Assembly (NCBI GenBank): GCA_016201185.1
Contig: JACQDG010000460.1
Span: forward strand, 1 to 15,990
Direction: 5' to 3'
DNA length: 15,990 nt
Origin: Acidobacteriota bacterium
Lineage (GTDB): Bacteria > Acidobacteriota > Terriglobia > Bryobacterales > JACQDG01
Position numbers and translations under genes: made by a program
Notes under the pieces: model-generated
Told to the model about the DNA's origin: nothing
Databases searched by the model: none
The model's input: the letters and a program-made list of their open reading frames with translations, nothing else
In this document: positions 12,875 through 15,990 of the stretch, piece by piece
Position numbering within the stretch: the first letter of the stretch is position 1
Layout of the letters: each line of letters begins with the position of its first letter

Positions 12875-14266
12875 ATGAAAGCCGAGATCTTCGTATACCG
12901 GACCCTTATCGAGGCGCCGGCCGGAGAGGTGTTCGCCTGGCATACCTGGCCGGGGGTCATCGAGCGGCTTACCCCGCCGTGGGAGCGGGTGAAGGTCCTG
13001 GAGCGGACGGGGGGAATCGAAAACGGCGCTCGCGTGGCGCTGCGGATGAAAGCGGGGCCGCTCGGGATGCGGTGGGTGGCCGAGCACCGCGACTATGTAG
13101 AAGGACGACAATTTAAGGACGTGCAGATCGCCGGCCCGTTCCGGCGCTGGGAACATACGCACCTGGTGGAGCCGGACGGCCCCGCGGCCTGTTATCTCGA
13201 AGATCGGATCGAGTACGCGCTGCCGCTGGGACTAGGCCTGGCACGCGGGCATGTGCGACGACGGCTCGAGCGGCTATTTCGTTACCGGCACCGCACGACG
13301 GCGGAAGACATCGCGGCGCACATGGCGCATCGCGGCGCCGGGCCGATGCGGATTCTGGTGTCGGGCTCGACCGGGCTGATCGGCTCGGCCTTGATTCCTT
13401 TTCTCCAGACGGGAGAACACGAAGTAGTCCGGCTGGTGCGGTCAAAGCCGAAGCCGCCGGAGTCGATCCGCTGGGCGCCGGAAGACAGCTTCGTGGACGA
13501 GGCCGGGTTGAGGGGCATCGACGCCGTGGTCCACCTGGCCGGGGAAAGCATCGCCGGTGGGCGATGGACGAAAGCGCGGAAAGCGCGGATTTACCTGAGC
13601 CGGGTGGAGGGGACGCGGTTGCTGACCGAGGCTCTTGCCCGGATGGACCGGCCTCCGCGGGTGATGGTCTGCGCCTCGGCCATCGGGTATTACGGCGACC
13701 GGGGCGACGAACTCCTCGAAGAAGACAGCGGGCATGGGCGCGACTTTCTGGCGGGTTTGTGCGTGGACTGGGAAGCCGCCGTAGAGCCGGCCTGGAAAGC
13801 AGGCGTACGCGTGGTTTCCCTCCGCACCGGCATTGTCCTCAGCCCGGCTGGCGGCGCGCTGGCAAAGATGCTGCCGCCGTTTCGGATGGGCTTGGGAGGG
13901 CGGTTCGGGAGCGGGGAACAATATATGAGCTGGATCTCCCTGGATGATCAGCTCGGCGCCATTCTGCACGCGCTCGCGACCGGGCCGCTGGAGGGGCCGG
14001 TGAACGCCACGGCGCCAAATCCCATGACCAACCGCAGGTTCACCGAGACGCTCGCCAAGGTGCTGGCCCGGCCGGCGTTGTTCCCCGTCCCGGCGGCGGC
14101 GGCGCGGCTGGCGTTCGGGGAGATGGCGCAGGCGCTGCTGTTGGCAAGCCAGCGGGTCGTGCCGGCAAAGTTGTTGGCTACGGAGTTCCGGTTCCGGCAC
14201 CCGGAACTGGAAGGCGCGCTGCGGCACCTATTAGGCAGATCGAAAGAAACCTCCGGTCACTCGTAG
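12875..14266 (+). CDS. SRPBCC domain fused to TIGR01777-family SDR epimerase
   Basis: A 463-residue two-domain protein. Residues about 1-150 form an SRPBCC (START-like) ligand-binding domain (EIFVYRTLIEAPAGEVFAWH, then AEHRDYVEGRQFKDVQIAGPF), and residues about 158-455 an NAD(P)-binding epimerase of the TIGR01777/YfcH type: GSTGLIG at 164-170, VVHLAGESIAGGRW, ASAIGYYGD, and a C-terminal DUF1731-like end. This fusion is known in several bacterial phyla; substrate and reaction are not established. It is cytoplasmic, with no signal peptide or membrane segment. The ATG lies 3 nt after hicA, with a weak GGGGA/AAGAG ribosome site. It overlaps the convergent permease gene by 10 nt at the stops. The reading frame is intact and of expected length. 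Confidence 0.92.
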   Translation: MKAEIFVYRTLIEAPAGEVFAWHTWPGVIERLTPPWERVKVLERTGGIENGARVALRMKAGPLGMRWVAEHRDYVEGRQFKDVQIAGPFRRWEHTHLVEPDGPAACYLEDRIEYALPLGLGLARGHVRRRLERLFRYRHRTTAEDIAAHMAHRGAGPMRILVSGSTGLIGSALIPFLQTGEHEVVRLVRSKPKPPESIRWAPEDSFVDEAGLRGIDAVVHLAGESIAGGRWTKARKARIYLSRVEGTRLLTEALARMDRPPRVMVCASAIGYYGDRGDELLEEDSGHGRDFLAGLCVDWEAAVEPAWKAGVRVVSLRTGIVLSPAGGALAKMLPPFRMGLGGRFGSGEQYMSWISLDDQLGAILHALATGPLEGPVNATAPNPMTNRRFTETLAKVLARPALFPVPAAAARLAFGEMAQALLLASQRVVPAKLLATEFRFRHPELEGALRHLLGRSKETSGHS

Positions 14267-15990
14267 CGCAGCGCCACGATCGGATCCACCCGCGTGGCGC
14301 GGCGGGCGGGGATGACGCTGGCCGCCACGGCCACCGCGGCCAGCAACGCAGTTACGGCTGCGAAAGTCCACGGGTCCCGGGCGGTGATGCCGAACAGCAG
14401 GCTCTGGAGCAGCCGGCTGACGGCCAGCGCTCCGAGCAGACCGATCCCCACGCCCAGCAGCGCCATCCTCAACGCGTCGCCCACGAACTGGAGCAGGACA
14501 TCGCCGCGGCGGGCGCCCAGTGCCATCCGGATGCCGATCTCATGGGTCCGCTGTGTGACGGAATACGACATGACGCCGTAAATGCCCACGGCCGCCAGCA
14601 GCAGGGCTACTCCGGCAAACAGCGCCAGCAACAAGACGGCGAAGCGACGGGCGCCCACGGATTCGGCCATCCACCGCTCCATGGTCTTCACGTCATAGAC
14701 CGGCTGGTCCTGGTCCACGCTCCGCACTTCGTCGCGAACCGCCGGAGCCATAGCCGCCGGGTCGGAAGCTGCACGGACGACCAGCGCCATGTTGGGCGGT
14801 GGAGACTGCGGGTGAGAAAGATAAAGAACGCCCTTGGGCGCCGAATCGAGCTCCCGGTGCTTGACGTTGCCCACGATGCCGACGACGGTGAGCCAGGGGC
14901 CGTTCTGCGGATTGTCAAAGGTGACGCGCTTCCCGAGGGGGTCCTCGTTAGGCCAGTAGGTCTTCACAAGCACATCGTCAATGACGGCCGTCTTCGGGGC
15001 GGAGGCGCCGTCCTGATCGGAGAACGCGCGGCCCTGCAGGAGCGGGACTCGCATGGCGCGGAAATAGTGGGGCGTGATGACGCGGATATCCGCGTGGGGC
15101 CCCGGCTCGCCGGGAGGGACCGGATGACCTTCGATATCAAAGGAAGCAGAACCACCGCTGCCGCTGAAGGGCAGGTCGGAAACGGCGCCGGCGGACTCGA
15201 CGCCGGGGAGGCTCGAAACCCGCTCCACGAGCGTCTGGAAGAAGGCGGCCATCTGGGGCGACTTTGCATACTTGGAAGAAGGCAGCGCTAGTTGCATGGT
15301 GAGGACATTCTGGGGGTCGAAGCCGGGATTCACCTGGCCGAGGCGCAGAAAGCTGCGGATCATCAAGCCGGAGGCCACCAGGAGCATCAGTGCCAGGGCC
15401 ACTTCGGAGACCACCAGCAGTCCGCGAGTCCGCTGGCGGTGAAAGCCGATGGTGGCGCTTCTTCCGCCTTCCTTCAAGGATTCGTGCAGGTCGGCCCGGG
15501 AAGTGAGCCATGCGGGCGTGAGGCCAAAGAGGATCCCGGCCAGAAGCGAGATGGCAAGAGTGAAGCCCAGCACCCAGCCATCGATGCCGACGTCGCTTAG
15601 GCGCGGGAGGTTCTTGGGACCGAGGAGGCGCAAAGCCTCGATGCCCCAGCGCGCCAGCAACAAGCCCAGAATCCCGCCGACCAGCGACAGCAGGACGGAT
15701 TCGGTAAGCAACTGGCGAACGAGCCGCAGGCGGCCGGCCCCCAGAGCGGCGCGGATGGCGATTTCCTTGTAACGCGCCGAGGCCCGGGCCAGCATCAGGT
15801 TGGCCACGTTCACGCAAGCGATCAGCAGCACGAACGCCACGGCGGCCAGCAGCACCAGCAGTGGCTTTTTCGTTTCACCGACGAGCTCCTCGAAAAGCGG
15901 GACTGCCTGGATGCCCCAGCCGCTGTTTAAGGGGAAATTGTTGGGATAAATCTCCTGGAAGCGCATGGCCGTGATCTTCATTGCCGCCCG
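14257..15990 (-). CDS. MacB/FtsX-family ABC permease (ADOP type), C-terminal part (N-terminus outside window)
   Basis: A large inner-membrane permease, visible for its last 577 residues. Acidobacterial ADOP proteins of this type are duplicated FtsX/MacB-like permeases that often stand without a neighbouring ATPase; proposed roles are export or envelope mechanotransmission, and the substrate is unknown. Visible order: first FtsX-like domain with TM segments (LLVLLAAVAFVLLIACVNVA, VLLSLVGGILGLLLARW, LGFTLAISLLAGILFGL), the RYKEIAIRAALGAGRLRLVR loop, a large periplasmic MacB_PCD-like region in the middle, then the second FtsX-like domain (LLLALFAGVALLLAAVGIYG, the matching RTHEIGIRMALGARRGDVLL loop, and two final TM helices), ending PARRATRVDPIVALRYE. 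The two matching E-I-x-I-R-x-A-L-G-A-x-R loops show the internal duplication. The frame continues beyond 15990. It is convergent with the epimerase gene. Confidence 0.95.
   Translation of the reverse strand, partial: RAAMKITAMRFQEIYPNNFPLNSGWGIQAVPLFEELVGETKKPLLVLLAAVAFVLLIACVNVANLMLARASARYKEIAIRAALGAGRLRLVRQLLTESVLLSLVGGILGLLLARWGIEALRLLGPKNLPRLSDVGIDGWVLGFTLAISLLAGILFGLTPAWLTSRADLHESLKEGGRSATIGFHRQRTRGLLVVSEVALALMLLVASGLMIRSFLRLGQVNPGFDPQNVLTMQLALPSSKYAKSPQMAAFFQTLVERVSSLPGVESAGAVSDLPFSGSGGSASFDIEGHPVPPGEPGPHADIRVITPHYFRAMRVPLLQGRAFSDQDGASAPKTAVIDDVLVKTYWPNEDPLGKRVTFDNPQNGPWLTVVGIVGNVKHRELDSAPKGVLYLSHPQSPPPNMALVVRAASDPAAMAPAVRDEVRSVDQDQPVYDVKTMERWMAESVGARRFAVLLLALFAGVALLLAAVGIYGVMSYSVTQRTHEIGIRMALGARRGDVLLQFVGDALRMALLGVGIGLLGALAVSRLLQSLLFGITARDPWTFAAVTALLAAVAVAASVIPARRATRVDPIVALRYE

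Noticed and set aside
13442..14227. A 261-codon minus-strand frame opposite the epimerase
   Set aside because: It has shadow composition, while the plus-strand frame carries the Rossmann and epimerase motifs.
1..15990. A CRISPR array, tRNA or rRNA gene, or biosynthetic cluster
   Set aside because: No regularly spaced repeats, no cloverleaf or rRNA-like segments, and no NRPS/PKS or RiPP enzymes were seen on either strand.

Overview
The window looks like chromosomal DNA from an Acidobacteriota bacterium, most likely of the Bryobacterales/Solibacter type. This is judged from gene style rather than a database match: high GC, a PknB-like Ser/Thr kinase, a MacB/FtsX-type ADOP permease, a secreted S9 peptidase, a DinB protein, and an ECF sigma operon carrying DUF4252-like secreted proteins. 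No phage, integrase, transposase, CRISPR array, rRNA or tRNA was seen.

Layout. 1-757 (-): the N-terminal half of a Ser/Thr kinase, cut by the window edge. 845-1307 (-): an intact MazF/PemK toxin preceded by what looks like only the C-terminal part of its antitoxin. 1253-4061 (-): a compressed five-gene operon (ECF sigma factor, one-TM anti-sigma-like protein, two related DUF4252-like secreted proteins, a LolA-like secreted protein), each gene overlapping the next by 4 to 14 nt. 4194-4511 (+): a divergent small secreted protein. 4607-9087 (+): a maltodextrin operon of 4-alpha-glucanotransferase (malQ), MFS sugar transporter and secreted GH13 enzyme. 9145-9629 (+): hicB followed by a broken hicA. 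9656-9862: a scar made of the last codons of an S9 peptidase (-) joined to the last codons of a GH13 enzyme (+), both homologous to the intact flanking genes. 9859-12288 (-): S9 peptidase then DinB. 12403-14266 (+): an intact hicBA and an SRPBCC-epimerase fusion. 14257-15990 (-): an ADOP permease, cut by the window edge.

Functionally, the maltodextrin operon would hydrolyse alpha-glucans outside the cytoplasm (GH13), import maltose or maltodextrin (MFS) and disproportionate it inside (MalQ). However, malQ has lost about 100 internal codons and changes frame at the junction, so the cytosolic step is probably broken. The sigma operon looks like an autoregulated envelope or secreted-protein response unit, but its signal is unknown.

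The striking theme is decay and rearrangement: a deleted malQ, a hicA with a frameshift and a lost catalytic His, a truncated MazF antitoxin joined to a truncated secreted protein, and the double-ended S9/GH13 scar. I did not find a convincing new multi-gene defence or biosynthetic system. The least described intact unit is the sigma/anti-sigma/DUF4252 operon.
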